The notes below the pieces were generated by a model. It saw nothing but the letters and a program-made list of their open reading frames with translations. It ran no database searches and had not been told where the DNA came from. From the NCBI GenBank assembly GCA_036346375.1, contig CM070518.1, forward strand, positions 3,728,182-3,792,181: a DNA stretch of 64,000 nt. Reading direction: 5' to 3'. The position numbers and the translations under genes are program-made. Within the stretch, counting starts at the first letter, position 1. Each line of letters starts with the position of its first letter. Positions 34,585 through 46,960 of this stretch are shown here, piece by piece. The DNA is from Guadua angustifolia (Eukaryota > Streptophyta > Magnoliopsida > Poales > Poaceae).

Positions 34585-36360
34585 AACAAAGACAGTTTAG
34601 CTCTAAGGACTTTAAGCAGAAGAGATGTTTATGACATGGTTAAGGATTTAGATGTTGCACATAGAAAGGGATGTAAATCAAGGACACATGAGAAGAGCAT
34701 GTGAAATAAGAGATCAATATTTTGGGACCTACCTTATTAAGAACACCTAGAAGTTTGCCACTGTATAGATGTCTTGCACATAGGGAAGAATGTTTGTGAT
34801 AGCTTAATTGGTCTCTTACTGAATATTCAGGGCAAAACAAAGGATGGTATCAATGCATAGCTTGACTTGGTAGATATGGGCATAAGACTTGATTTAGCAC
34901 CAAAAGAGACCGATAAAGGATGAACATACTACGAACTTGCCTATTACACTCTATCCAAAGCTGAGAGAACTAAACTGTGCTAGTGTTTACGTAGTGTGAA
35001 AGTTCCATCTACTTACTCTCCAATATGAAGAGACTTGTTTTGATGCAAGATTTGAAATTAACTAGCATGAAGTCTCATGATTGGTATGTGTTGATGACAC
35101 AGATGCTCTCTATAGCAATTAGAAGTATTTTGCTAATAAAGGTCTGGGAGACAACCACGAGGTTGTGTTATTTCTTTAACACAATTGCTCAGAAGGTTAT
35201 CGATCCTGAAGGACTAGATGCTTTGCAGGCTGAGGTGGTGATCACTCTATGTAATCTTGAGATGTATTTCTCTATCGTTTTTTGATATCATGTTCCATCT
35301 CATTGTTTACCTTATGAGAGAGATAAAGATGCGCAAACTCTTATTCCTACGTAATATGTACCCATTCGAAGGATACATAGGAATTCTCAAGTCCTATGTA
35401 TAGGTCGATCTCGATCAAAGGGTAGCTTTGTTGAAGGTTATGTAACCGAAGAAGTCGTCAAGTTCTATGTCGATTACATGGCTCTAGTCGAACCAATAGG
35501 TGTGTCTCGATCTTGCCATAAGGGGGACTCCGAGGTATCGAGACTATCGAAAGGAAAGCAATCATGCCTGATCTGGTTGCATGTGCTTGAGCCTATTTCA
35601 TGGTTTTGCTATACATGGCTATAGTGTTCCCGTATATCATCGAACACAAGCACTGGCTAAGGCAAGAGAATCTGACACGATAGGAGTCTTAGATCATGAG
35701 ACAGTATAACCATTAGTTCAATAAATGGTTGAAGGAGTGACTCTTCACTAGGAGCTTGTCAAATAACACGTTGACAAGATTGGCAAAAGGGCCAACTTTT
35801 ACAGTTATGACAAGGAAAGGATACGACTTAAATGGGTACAGGTTTTACACGAGACATCAGGATATGAAGAGCACAAACCAGAAAAGTGGTATCCATATAG
35901 ATGCATTCAACACTGCTCGGTCGACGAAGAGCTCCTACTATGGGTTTATACAGGAGATTTGGGAACTCGAATACATACTTTACAAGATCCCCCTATTTCG
36001 GTGCTATTGGGTCCACCTCTAGTATGTGAAGATTGACAAGTACGGCATCACTACTGTGGACCTCGAACGTGTTAGATACCAAGATGAACCATTCATACTC
36101 GCTAACCAAGTTATTCAAGTCTTCTATATAATTGATTTGTCGAAAAAGAAGCTCCACATAGTTCTTCATAGAAAAGGAGGATTGTCGGTGTTGAGAATGT
36201 AGTAAATGAGGAACAATACAATCAATTTGATGATTTACCTCCCATTGAAAATGGCATAATGGCCGAGAAAGAATAACCTGAGGAAGTAGCTAGCTCCACA
36301 CGCATCGATCATCATGAAGGGTTAATTTTTATACAAAAGTACAAGCAAGTGGAGTTATGA
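34585..36360 (+). pseudogene. tnp2: CACTA-1 tnp2 transposase, C-terminal part, decayed
   Basis: This is part of the En/Spm-type transposase. It reads RDVYDMVKDLDVAHRKGCKS, KRSIFWDLPY, IGKNVCDSLIGLLLNIQGKT, LDLVDMGIRLDLAP (Transposase_21 type), then HDWYVLMTQMLSIAIRSILL and AQKVIDPEGL (DUF4218 type). Further on it has GYDLNGYRFYTRHQD, KSSYYGFIQEIWELEYILYK and QDEPFILANQVIQVFYI (DUF4216 type), and ends LIFIQKYKQVEL-stop at 36,358. The N-terminal half is missing at the 34,584 insertion boundary. Stops and frameshifts are frequent, so it is inactive. Its homologue is on the minus strand at 54,142-57,374. Confidence 0.88.
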
Positions 36361-36489
36361 TGAGGTCGCCATATTTATTTTTCATGTCTTTATGTACAAA
36401 AGTAGATCTATATGTACATCACATATTCATAATTCAGTGTTACAATAGCATGGCTGGCTTGTTTTGTTCCTTAGAGAAGTAAAGATACT

Positions 36490-37080
36490 GTCAATGTTTA
36501 TGATCGGCAATAAAGAAAAATGAATGCGGCAAGGTGGAAGATCTGAGTCTGATGGTAATGCAACACACGAGGCGATTTTACCTAGGTTCGGGCTATCCAA
36601 TGGAGATAATACCCTAGTCCTACATTCGGCGTTTCTGGAGTATGGAAGAGTGTTTTCTCTTACAAGTGCTCTCTTACAGATGTTTTTTCTCTTCCCTCTC
36701 TCTCTCCCTCTCTCTCGAAGCTCCCCTCCTCTTTATACAGCAGAGAAGGGTTGCCTGGGTACAGCAGTGGAAGTTGTTGGGGCATAGCAGGAGGCAGGGG
36801 TAGCAGGCGAGAGGAGAGAGCGTCTGTGGTGGCCGACCATGTACAAGAGCATGCAAAGCGAGCCGCCCTATGTAGACGCCAGCAGAGCGAGCCGCCCTTG
36901 GCAAGGGGTAATCGTGTCTTGTCTACCTACCCTGTCCGTTCCTTCTCCTAGTCTTTTTCTCTACTGCGCACAGCTGGACCTTCTAGAGCATCTCCCTTTT
37001 CTGCATGGCTGGCCTAGCCCACCCCCTCGAGACGATCCAGTCGGCCCATCAACCAGATACCCAGATCCATACATTCCACA
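36490..37080 (-). mobile_element. Small Tat-like solo LTR (591 bp)
   Basis: Bounded by a perfect 5-bp target duplication GATAC (36,485-36,489 and 37,081-37,085). Plus-strand ends are TGTCAATG and CATTCCACA. On the minus strand it carries TATAAAGAGG and then GGGTATTATCTCC and AGCCCGAACC, the module found near the 3' end of the Tat-type LTRs at 1-118 and 28,790, which sets the orientation. It sits just after CACTA-1 tnp2. No internal sequence remains. A CT-rich run lies at about 36,690-36,725. Confidence 0.87.
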
Positions 37081-37370
37081 GATACTGGTTTTGAGTTGAT
37101 TGCTCGTGTTTCACAAAACCATAGTACAAAAGACTCCAAATTTAACCAACAATTTTTTCAAACACCAAGGTTAATGACATTCATATTTTTTATCTTTTTA
37201 ATATGTGCGGAATGATGTGTTTACAAAAGAACAAAGGTAACAACATTCAATATTTGTGTGAATCTTCTAGAAACATAAAGTATAACTAGGTATTATTTAG
37301 TGGAAGTAAGAGATGGATCTATACTAGAACACATTTGAATTATCTTAATTGCAAATTCTGCTGAACTAAA

Positions 37371-37510
37371 CATCAAAGACGGTTATAGTATAGAACAATC
37401 TCTGATGTACTCACATCATAGACGGTTCCATACTAGAACCATCTCTTATTTTTTAACATCACAGAAGGACGGTTCTATACTAGAATCATCTCTGATGTCC
37501 ACACCATAAA
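37371..37510 (+). repeat. Terminal-type CACTA repeats between tnp2 and tnp1 of CACTA-1
   Basis: Copies of CATCAAAGACGGTTATAGTA, CATCATAGACGGTTCC, ACTAGAACCATCTC and similar form imperfect palindromes (GACGGTT...AACC.TCT), the same type as the element's terminal arrays at 45.2-45.5 kb. They lie in the interior, not at an end. CACTA-2 has an equivalent block at 53,535-53,660. Confidence 0.75.
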
Positions 37511-37554
37511 GTCCGCTTGGTTTTGGCTTTAACCTTAGCCATTCCCAAACCTAG

Positions 37555-37850
37555 TTGACCTGCTCTGCTCCAACACGCTGCCTCCTCCCACAACTACTCC
37601 CCCCGTGCCTACCTCCTCCCTACGCTAGTCCTCGACCCAGCCTCCTCCCTGTGTTGATCCCTGACCCAACATCCTCCCCGCATCGATCCCCACAATGCTC
37701 CCCATGCCATCCTCCTCCCTGCATCGGCCTCCTCCCAACGCCAGTCCCCACACCGGTCCCCTCCCTAGGTTAGCATCCTTCGATCTCCGCATCAGCCTCC
37801 ACCCCCACCTGCTCCCCTTATGCCAGCCTCCTCCCCGCTATTGTATGTAT
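37555..37850 (+). repeat. C-rich CCTCCTCCC repeat block of CACTA-1
   Basis: An imperfect repeat of CCTCCTCCC, separated by 15-30 bases such as CGCATCGATCCC, fills this interval. It yields a Pro/Leu-rich open frame that I do not regard as a gene on its own. The reverse complement of an equivalent block lies at 53,155-53,450 in CACTA-2, in the same position relative to tnp2 and tnp1. It may mark the promoter or first exon of tnp1. Confidence 0.7.
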
Positions 37851-39690
37851 CTGATGACATAATGCTATGAAATATGCTTGAATGAATGCCTATAATATTT
37901 CTAATTTTACTTATCATGCCAATGTTTCATAGTACTGTAATTTCATTACGCCATTTTGGCTCAAAGGTGATTCTTGCTTAGTTAGGGCTTAGGGTGGGGT
38001 TCTAGAATTAGCTTCAGTGTTGGGTTGTGACAAGCTCTTATGCTAGGTTGTACTTCCTGATTATGCCTATGAAAATCTGGAAGTACGCACCACAAACTTT
38101 GTGCAGCAGTTATGGCTCATAATAAATAAGATGAAAAATATACGTGGAGTTAGTGTGGTTGGGTGATGCCAATGAACACTTCCTGAACTTGTATCTGCAT
38201 TTAGGCATCACGTGTGTCTGTTAGTCTGTCAGAACTTGTTGCTAGTTCTGAATCATACATAAGCATGTTATTTGTTCATGTGTTCGGGTGCACTAAACCT
38301 GATTTGGCCATTAGTTATTGTTTTAAAAATTGCTAGCGGAAGCTCACATTACAGTTGTTAGTATTTTCGGTAGCTATTTCCCTTAGACATGTGCATCTCT
38401 GTCTTGTTAATTTGATGGAGCATGTGGTTTAGCAGCCTATTGTTGTTAGTTTAGAGAATTCTAACTCATACAGTAAGGACATGTCTATACACTTTATGTT
38501 TTTGTTTTCTATGTAACCAAATTTATATTTTGTATACTAAACACTTAAAATGACTGCCTGAACTCTTAATTGGTTCTTTCAATCATTCTCACTGTTTGTT
38601 ATCTTTCGAATGCTCAATGATGTAATTAGGGTCTCTACAAGTTGAATTAGACAATTTCAATAGTAATCTTAGCCTTGAACTTGATGGTATTAATTTGATG
38701 CTTCAATTACTATAAGATTGATGTTCATATGATTATCATTGCATATCTTGACTACCTAGTGGTTGTAGTTTTGATACGTAGTCTCTGTTCCTATTCGGCT
38801 TAGTCTATCATATTGATATTCTTGTATTGTATCTTAGTCAAATAGTACTATTTTGAACTTGTTTCATGTGAATAAGAAAAATTTGGTACTTCAAAATTTA
38901 TGGTGCATAATTTAGGAAGGCAAGAGTTCAAGGCCTAATTTGTTTAGATAATTGTCTATTCAACTAGTGATTAATTGACCCTAATATAGTGGAGGTAGGA
39001 GACTAATCTCTAGCAGCCCTACACCTTGTGACGAGGAGGCTAAAGGTCTAACCTTTAGTAACCCGACACCTAAGAGCACTTTGTCATTCTAAGTACGTGC
39101 TTAAATATTCTATACTTTATTGTCTTTGGGACCTTGCATGTAGGTGGCATTGTTCGATGAAGATTGGGCATTAGGGAGACAATTTGTGACAAAATTTCAA
39201 TTTTCAGCTATCATATACTTGATTAGATCAAGTTTCTACTTTATTTGAATAGTTATATATTCTGGATCAAATTACTTACTGTTTATACTTGGTCTTTGGA
39301 TGATGTCCCTGTTATTGTTTCTATGCTGCTGTCGGCTATCTAGTTCTTGTATACTGTTTTTGTTATCTAATCAACCTATATATCCTGTAAGCTTTCTTGA
39401 ATTTTCATTCTAATATATAGATATGGGTCTAAGATTCTCAATTGATTAGGTTTCATTAACTTTCTAGTATTGAAAACTGTCATTTCAAATGAGTGGTATT
39501 TTTGTTACAAATTTGTCTATAATCTTATCCCTAGTGGCAAGGTCTTTCACTAAGGTAGCCCGACATCTGAGAACAATCAATCAACTTGGGCTTTTAGTAA
39601 TTTCTTGTTATGTTAGATATCTAATTATGAGCCTTTATGCTTTTATGTGTGTGTGTGTAAATAGCTAAGTACAACAAATAGATATAGGGC
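37851..39690 (+). other. Non-coding, intron-like interval upstream of CACTA-1 tnp1
   Basis: AT-rich sequence without a supported ORF or family. A short motif (GTAGCCCGACA or TAACCCGACACC with CTAAGAGCAC/CTGAGAAC) is repeated at about 39,058 and 39,565. By position it corresponds to the interval 52,200-53,150 of CACTA-2 and is probably a tnp1 5' intron. Confidence 0.4.
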
Positions 39691-40820
39691 TTAAGGTTAG
39701 GAAGTGACTACTCCCAAAGAGGTCATCGCCAAAAGGATACGATGAACCGATGAAAGGAAAACCGACTCGTGGTCCAAGAGGAGCAAATAAAAGGCCTACG
39801 GACCAATATGCAATCACGACGATCAATCTGCAGGATGGCCCCCTACTGAACCGAGAAAGGCAACGTCAACATTCCGAACATTGTGCAGAATGGTTGAACA
39901 AGAACGGGTCTCCAAACCCATCAAGCTTGGAAATCACTAACTGACGAGGAGTGCAACAACCTGTTGATAGAAATTTTTGCATCATTCGAGATACCTGAAC
40001 ACTCCGTGCGTTTAGTGCGATAGTATACACTGTTAGTAGCGGGAAAGGCGTGGAAGAACTTCAAGAACTCGCTTGTCACAGATTTTGTCAAAAAGGACAA
40101 GACTCTCTTCTCTAAGTATGTGTTTATTAATGAGGATGTATGGTAAATATTTATTGAGATGAAGATAATGAAAGAATTCGTACATTAAAGTGAAGCGCAC
40201 AAAGCCCTTAAGGCAAGAAACACCCACCCCTACAGACTCGTCATTGCTAGGTACATGGGTAAGACCACGCAATGGAGGAGGGATGACGAGTAGGCTTCCC
40301 ACCATTTGTGTCAATCGTTGACAAGTGCACCTGAAATTGGCTAAGAGCGAGGCCACATTTCACATCTTCTGGCACCATGTCCTTTACTAACCTCGCGGAC
40401 GAAGAAGTGTGTGAACACCTGGTAAGACATCGAACTACCAATTATGTAATTAGCACATAACTTAATAAGTGAAATAACATGTCAGGATCTTGCAGGCAGT
40501 GTTGAGTACATAATCTTTCAATGGCTCTTTTTTGCTAAATAGGGAGAAAGATGTACTCTCCACGGCCTTGGGAAGCAAGGAACTTCCTCCTGGACACCCA
40601 TCCTCTAACACTGGAAGTATCTACACTCTCGAAGTTACCTGCACTACCGGAGTCACCTGTTGCACCTCAGCAAGCCACCAAATCAGTTATTGTGCCCTGC
40701 GCATCAAAAGCCTTTATATGGGATCATGCCCACGCATCTCTTGTGAAAACTCCATTTGGTAGAAAGCAAGACAAGGGCAAATCAATGCAGATCACAAAGG
40801 ACCTTAACTTTCCGATTGCA
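39690..40820 (+). pseudogene. CACTA-1 tnp1-type (Ptta/En/Spm) gene fragment, decayed
   Basis: Conserved blocks of the second gene of plant CACTA elements are present: CNNLLIEIFASFEIPEHSVR (about 39,953), VAGKAWKNFKNSLVTDFVKK (about 40,039), FINEDVW, KALKARNTHPYRLVIARYMG (about 40,203) and TTQWRRDD. This is the Transposase_24 (Ptta) type of domain. Nucleotide order matches the minus strand of 51,600-52,150. The open frame 40,551-41,051 begins in the shared region (AAAGATGTACTCTCC) but runs into Ser/Pro/Arg-rich sequence after 40,820. Several stops are seen. Confidence 0.75.
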
Positions 40821-43390
40821 TCCTCGTCGCCGCACCCTTCTGCACCCCCTGGCCGGCTCCCCGCCGCTCCCTCGCCGGAGCACCGCGCCGCCACCCGGTT
40901 GCCGCTCCGAGCGCCGTCGGTGCCGCTCCCGTCCTCCGTTCACCGCTCTGTCACATGCTCCGGCACCGCGTCGTCGTCCTCGTTCTATATTGTCACTTCC
41001 TTGCGCTGCCATGCCTCTAGCTCCGGTATTGTGTGTGCAAGAAACCTCTAATGGAGCTCTGAAAAAAACAGCCAGGAAACAGAAGAACGAAGCACTGTAG
41101 CGATGCTACAGTGTATCCTTTGAAAAACCTTACAATGGCTTTCCTTAGATTGCATGATTGGTACATAGAACAAACCACTACCACAATGTGTATCGAGTAT
41201 CTTGATCAGCTTTAAGCATAAACATCTATTAAAGTATTCAACTAGTCATTGGGGGGCTTCTTCACAATCAACTTTCAAGACTTGTTTGATCTCTTCAACC
41301 TCGACACAAATTTTCATCGCTTCGCCAGCCGTTAACGTTCGCCGTTAACGCCTCGCCGTTAACGCTTTCATCGTTAACGCCCGCCGTTAACGCTTACGTA
41401 ACATTTCATCGTTAACGTATTTGTTGTTTGTTTTATCGTTAACGCCCTGTCGTTAACACTTTGCCCTCATCACATATGTGATTAACCTCGCCTTCATATC
41501 ATTGTCGCCTTATCATCGCCAAGTCTCTTCATCGTAGTATGACCGAACCTGCAGACCAAATCCTAGCCCGATCGCATTTAGACCCTTGTGTCGATGCCTT
41601 CTCTCGTAAACCTTAATCTTCTAGAAACCTGTTCGTGGACTTCTGGTCAATAGACCATTGGCCCATATGTCACCCTCTCGTATCAAACCCTAATCTCTCT
41701 CATCACTCTATCTATTCCATCACCAACAAAAGTCAACACCGCTACCGAAGTTTAGTTCATCGTGAACCAAATCATTCTCGTGGACCCGATCTATAGATCG
41801 AGAGTCCATATGTCATCGACAATCCAACCAAGATAATATTCTTCGAATATTATTCTTCTTTCCCGATTTATTAATCTTTCTTCTGTATTTTTCAAAGCTT
41901 CGTTTCTCTTTTTGTCTAATCATCGACTCTAATCCATTCAAGTTCCTAATTTCATCTAAGCCAAGCAGCCCAATGCTATTTGTTCTTAATTTGGAGTTTA
42001 CTTGATTTGCCTTTTGAGTTTTGTTGTATTTATGTTTGTTTATCGTTAGACGTTGCCGTAAGTCGCCAAGGAGCCGAGGATCAAGCAAGTGGAGATTGAA
42101 GATCGAGGATCAAGGATCAAGATAAAGAGTAAAGAATAATAAAAATTGCAAGGGCCGTGCAAGTTGTGCTTTGATCATATTGCTCCCGGTTTACAAATTT
42201 ACTTTGATTCAAATTATTGCATGCTAGTTTGAAATAAAATGATTTCAATTAATACAGGATTAGATAATCAACCTACTTGTTATTGCCACCTTGTCGCTAT
42301 TATTTGTATGCCATGATTCATTTGTCACCCTAGGTTGTGGATTAATAGTTGGACATTAATAATTTGCCAACATGGGTTAATTAGACCGTATGTAGTGTGC
42401 TTAGCCCTTGCGTAGATTTGTCATGATTTTGGAAAATTAAAGTTAATAATGACTTAATGAGATATGGAACATGTTTTGAGAATGAGACATGTGTTATTGA
42501 GTTGATGATGGCACGTGGTGCATGGTAAAGGATGGGGTGGGAAAGTGATTTAGACCGAGGCAAGTGGCAAGATTGTTTACGTGGGCCAAGAGTGCAACCG
42601 GGCGGTCGCATTTGGTTTTAAGATTGTTTCGTGGGCCAAGACCGCAATTGGGATCGCGATTTGGTTTGAGTGGGCCAAGAGTGGCAATTGGGATCGCGAC
42701 GGTTTTATGACATGTTGATGTGATGAACTTTTGGTTAGTCTTGCCTACTTAACCTTGCGAGCCTTTGACCGAGTCATTCATACAACCACAAGTTAGGAAT
42801 GGGACAGACCTAGTGAGTAAATTGTGAAATCTATGCTTGATGCTTGTCGTGCAGGAGTGAGTCCCGAATGTGCGGGTAGTAAAACTCACAGCGCAAGAGG
42901 GGGCCTCTGATGTGGTAACCAGTCCACCGATGTTGAAACCTTAGCGGCATCTTTGGGTTTAGACGGATCTTTGGAAAGGCTTTGTTATGATCGCTCATTA
43001 GCATACTATTGTATGGCGATTCACGGTGACGTGGTGAGTTGATTATATCTTGTGGGTAAAGTGTATAACCTCTGCGAGTGTAAAAACTATTGAATAGCCG
43101 AGTCCACGGTATTGGACATTGCTCGGGGATTACGGTCAAGGGGTAGAGTTTTGAAAATAAAATGAGGTTGGGAATGTGAACAATGTGATATGGAAAGTGG
43201 TTAAGGATGAGAATGTTTTACTTGAGAATGATTACGAAATTTATTATACTACGAGTTGAAGCCATCTAGGCTTCACAAATGTAAGTTGACCTTAAGGTTG
43301 TTCAACATATTATATTAAGAGATGCTTTATTTATTAATCATGAGATGTTGGATATTGTAAGTGTGTGCAATCATAGTCTACATTCGTGTA
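40821..43390 (+). mobile_element. LTR-like insertion within CACTA-1, ends unresolved
   Basis: CACTA-1 sequence collinear with CACTA-2 is lost at about 40,820 and resumes by about 43,395 (TATATATATGACTCC). In between is a GC-rich Ser/Pro block, a CACTGTAGCGATGCTACAGTG palindrome-like site (41,092), the GTTAAC array, and GTGGGTAAAGTGTATAACCTCTGC near 43,050. That last string, split, resembles a block on the minus strand of the solo LTR at 57,855-60,911 (about 58,670-58,710). I infer an old Ty3/gypsy LTR of related type. No target duplication was found and no pol is present. Confidence 0.45.
41331..41457 (+). repeat. Array of eight GTTAAC palindromes
   Basis: GTTAAC occurs at 41,331, 41,345, 41,359, 41,374, 41,387, 41,411, 41,438 and 41,452, mostly as CGTTAACG. 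A decayed copy (TACGTAACA) fills the gap near 41,399. Spacing is 13-15 bases for most neighbours. It is a short tandem repeat with a palindromic core. Confidence 0.92.
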
Positions 43391-43443
43391 ATATCGATAT
43401 ATATATATATATATGACTCCATGCTTTTGTATACATAGATATG

Positions 43444-44101
43444 TGTTGACGATCGGGATCGTCAACCGCGAGAAAAGAGGTAGGGGTCAGAGAGTCTATG
43501 GGACCCGAGCTGCGTTTTGCTCGAACGAAGGAAGAAAATCGATCGCGGTGATGGTCGGAGCAAGGCGACAACGAGCACGAGACAAGAGTTTATACTGGTT
43601 CGAGCCCCTGTGAAGGTAATAGCTCTACTCCAGTCGCCTTGCGGCGGTGATTCTTGTTATATGGGTGTACAGAGCAGTGTTTACAACTCAAGACGGTAAT
43701 GGTGATTCCTAGCTCGAGCTGCTGTGTGTGCTGTGTTCGTCTTCTTTGGAGCTCATGCGTCCTTGGTCTTTATACTCCCTCTGCCCGCAACGACTGGGTG
43801 CGATCCATGGGAAGGGGCCTTCGTGCACCTTGAGGGCTGGCAGCAACTGCACCCGAACTTGCCGCGCACTCTTAGTCATCCCCACGACCGCTCTCTGAAG
43901 CGCGGTCAAATACTAGATCCAAATCCTAGGGCGGACGGGGCTTGAGACGAGACCCCGCCCGAGCTAGAGGTCGTCTTGGTCGAGCTCGGGCACACAGCGC
44001 TCGAGGTCGGCGCCCGAGTGCGCACCAGTGTGATCGGGGCCTTCCGAGCTTAGGGATCCGATCGCACGGCCGGCCGGTCAAGGAGTTCCCAGCCCTCGTC
44101 A
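43444..44101 (-). mobile_element. Small Tat-like solo LTR (658 bp)
   Basis: Flanked by the perfect 5-bp duplication ATATG (43,439-43,443 and 44,102-44,106). Plus-strand ends are TGTTGACGATCGGG and CCCTCGTCA. On the minus strand it has TATAAAGACC and then GAGCTATTACC and GGGGCTCGAACC, the module shared with the other Tat-type LTRs, which sets the orientation. It interrupts CACTA-1 backbone; the flanks, once joined, remain collinear with the minus strand near 50,050 in CACTA-2. Confidence 0.87.
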
Positions 44102-45480
44102 ATATGTGATCCATGAAGTGAAAAAGAATAAATAATCAATGTGTTTCCTCGACCCTACATATATTCTCGACAAGGCATTTGTGGCTCAAAAAGATAAAGA
44201 GTACATACTTTTACCCCACAACCCGAGTTAAGTGCTGCACTACATGCTATACTTTGATTTGTAGTGTATACGCAACTCAAAGTTCGGTTGAATGATCATG
44301 ACAACATACTGTGTAGGTTTCATTAGGTTCTAATTGTAAATCACCTAAGAAAGAACCAGGTTATGTATCTTGATTCCTTACAGAGTGGCAGTGATGACTT
44401 GAATTCTGTCATGAAATTATTCAATAGATAATCACGTTTCCTCCATATATAACATAATCATATAGATTGTTCAAGGTGTATGTTGCTTTTGGAATGGCTG
44501 AGGCTAACTTTTTGTAATCACGTAGCTGAGTCAAAGTGTACAAAGTTCATGGAGGGCCTTCTGGCAAGGACGAAGCGAAGCTGAAGCACAATTTTAAGTT
44601 TTCGATACCCGCTAGTATACAATAATCCTATATCACACTCCGTAATAATGTATCTAAAACTAACCAATTCTATATTTGCCATATCACTAGCAGAGAAAGG
44701 GAAATAACCTACGTTGATTTTACGTTTGCTACAATATGCAACTCCTCCTTAGTACAAAAAAACCTATCAGGTTACAATTGCGTTGGAATAGACCGATCTG
44801 ATTAGAATTCAAGGACAACTCTGTTACTTCTTACTGAGCCAGGTCATATATCCAAAAAGGTGAGTTTCACTCTGCCTAACTTGAGGAGTAGTGTTATTTG
44901 TTATTTCTAAATTACCACTTCGGCTACTTTGTGAAACTTGTGCTGTGAATTTCTCAATTATACTTGTGTATCCAATTGTTAATATATCTAAGTTGATTTC
45001 TAAAATTAAAGGATGTGATGTACATGTTGTAGTATGTAATCTATGTTAATTTCTGAAATGGATGTACTATAGATGGTGTAATAATACGTAATCTGAGTAA
45101 ATGTCTGATATGGATATGATAATATGGATGCAATCTATAATCTTCTTGTTTAAGGGGGCATGGCTAGTATTTGCTTAAACTAGTTCATAAACAGAAAAGT
45201 ATATCAATACAAAATAATATCACAGATAGTTCTTTAGGAAAAACTATCTGAAATACATATCATATCATAGACGGTTCTAAGTGTGAACTATCTATGAGAA
45301 AAAGGTTCACACTCAAAATCGTTTGTGATATCTACTTATCACAAATGATTCACAATCAGAACCGTCTATGATATGTTTTTCACAGACAGTTCGTAAACCG
45401 TTCGAGATGAGTCATCATTATCACTGATACATGATTATAAACGATTCACAAAATAGTCTGTGATAAGATTTTCTGTACAG
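44102..45480 (+). mobile_element. 3' end of CACTA-1 with subterminal repeats
   Basis: The segment ATACTTTTACCCCACAAC at 44,208 is shared with the minus strand of CACTA-2 near 49,890, so this is the region after tnp1. From about 45,225 to 45,475 there are repeats such as CATAGACGGTTC, GAACCGTCTATGA and ACAGACAGTTC in both orientations. The end GATTTTCTGTACAG at 45,480 is a degraded form of the CACTA terminus (expected TTTTCTTGTAGTG). The interior 44,110-45,220 has no readable gene. Confidence 0.65.
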
Positions 45481-45798
45481 CCAGCCGTCGGGAGATGTAC
45501 AACCAATTCACACAATACGAGATCCTGACTGTTCAATTGGTTTTTGTAGCATAGCGGACGTGTCCATCAGATCGAGTCTTCTATTCCCAAAACCCAAAGA
45601 ACTCCATCCCCTTCACTTTCTTAATTATCATTTTTCTAGGTCTCTATACCTCACTTTTTTAGAAATCTAGCTATCTATACATATATTTATAAATTTGACT
45701 CTCATTTTTACCATAGAAGACACAACAGTCGATGCATATCCTATACCATACCCGAGGATATAGCATGATTTCTTGATGGCTTGGCATATAGCATGATA

Positions 45799-46193
45799 TT
45801 TTAAAGGTAACATATCCAGTGCAATTAAGTATTTGGTGAAACCACAGTACAACCCTACTAAGAAAAGTTTTAAAAATTCTAAAAAAAATCATGGATGTAC
45901 ATCTTAGCTTACCCCATCTACATATAAAATTTCATGATCAAATTCGTCCTATGCTAGAAGTTAAAAAAAACAAACTTGATCAAGAACAGGAACTGTTCCT
46001 GTTCATGATCAAGTTTGTCTTTTTTATTACTCTTAGCATAGGACGAATTTGATCATGAAATTTTATATATAGATGGGGTAAGTTGAGATGTACATCCATA
46101 ATTTTTTTTAGAATTTTTTAAAATTTTTCTTAGTAAGATTGTACTGTAGTTTCACCAAATACCTAATTGCACTGGATACGCTGCCTATTTTAA
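45799..46193. repeat. Near-perfect long inverted repeat (hairpin)
   Basis: The palindrome centre is at 45,994 (CAGGAAC-T-GTTCCTG). Arms of about 180 bases (45,814-45,993 and 45,995-46,178) pair with few mismatches over AACTTGATCA, ATTTCATGATCAAATTCGTC, TGTACATC, CTACAGT or CACAGT, and CCAGTGCAATTA. Weaker pairing extends to 45,799 and 46,193. The AT-rich sequence has no coding sense. It could be a foldback element or MITE. Confidence 0.88.
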
Positions 46194-46960
46194 AACCATA
46201 CGATTTGATCAGCAACCCATCACATCCAATCTGAGCTGACTCTCGCCGAGTGGATATCCAGTCCAATTCTGACATATAGTAGTACACGTACAGAATTGAA
46301 CGTACGTGCAAGGTTCTAAATTTATTTTTGCTTACAACTCTCTTCCATCTGAAATTCAATATTTCAACGAAATCTCATTATTTTAGATAAAATTTGGTTA
46401 AAATTCAAAAAACAAAATTCGAATCCAGAAGTTTTTGTACCAAAATTTCCAAAATTTCGGCCAAAAATCAGAAATTTCGGACGAAATTACCGAAATTTTG
46501 GTAAATTTCAATTAAATGCAAAATAGTTCAAACGATATCAAAAACTTTTGAAATTTTTTGTGTAGATTTCTGACACATCATTAATGTTCTCATAAAAATT
46601 TTACATGATTATCAAGTCTGAGGAATTTTTAAAAATTCATAAATTGCTACTGTTCTGATAAAACGCTAATCGGCAAGTTTGAACCGAAAGAAAAATGGTA
46701 CAAACCATGTTAGCAAATTTTGAGATTTTTTGTGCATGGTTACAATGCATCACTAATATTCTCATAAAATTTTCAGATGATGATCAAGTTTCATGAGTTT
46801 TTAAAAATTCGGATAGTGCAATTCAAGGCTAACCGAGATTAAGCAACTAAAATAGGTGTATATTTTTTGAAAATTTACACAAGGGTTACGATGGAATTAT
46901 TAAGCTCTCCTAAATATTATAGGTCATGATCAAAGTTGAAAAAATTTATAAAATTCTGTC

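Noticed and set aside
40551..41051. 166-codon frame with a Ser/Pro-rich C-terminus
   Set aside because: Only its start matches the tnp1 region of the other CACTA element. The remainder is low-complexity GC-rich DNA in a foreign insertion.
41331..41457. Possible CRISPR-like array
   Set aside because: Repeats are 6-8 bases with 13-15-base spacing, in a plant nuclear retroelement. There are no unique 30-base spacers and no cas genes.
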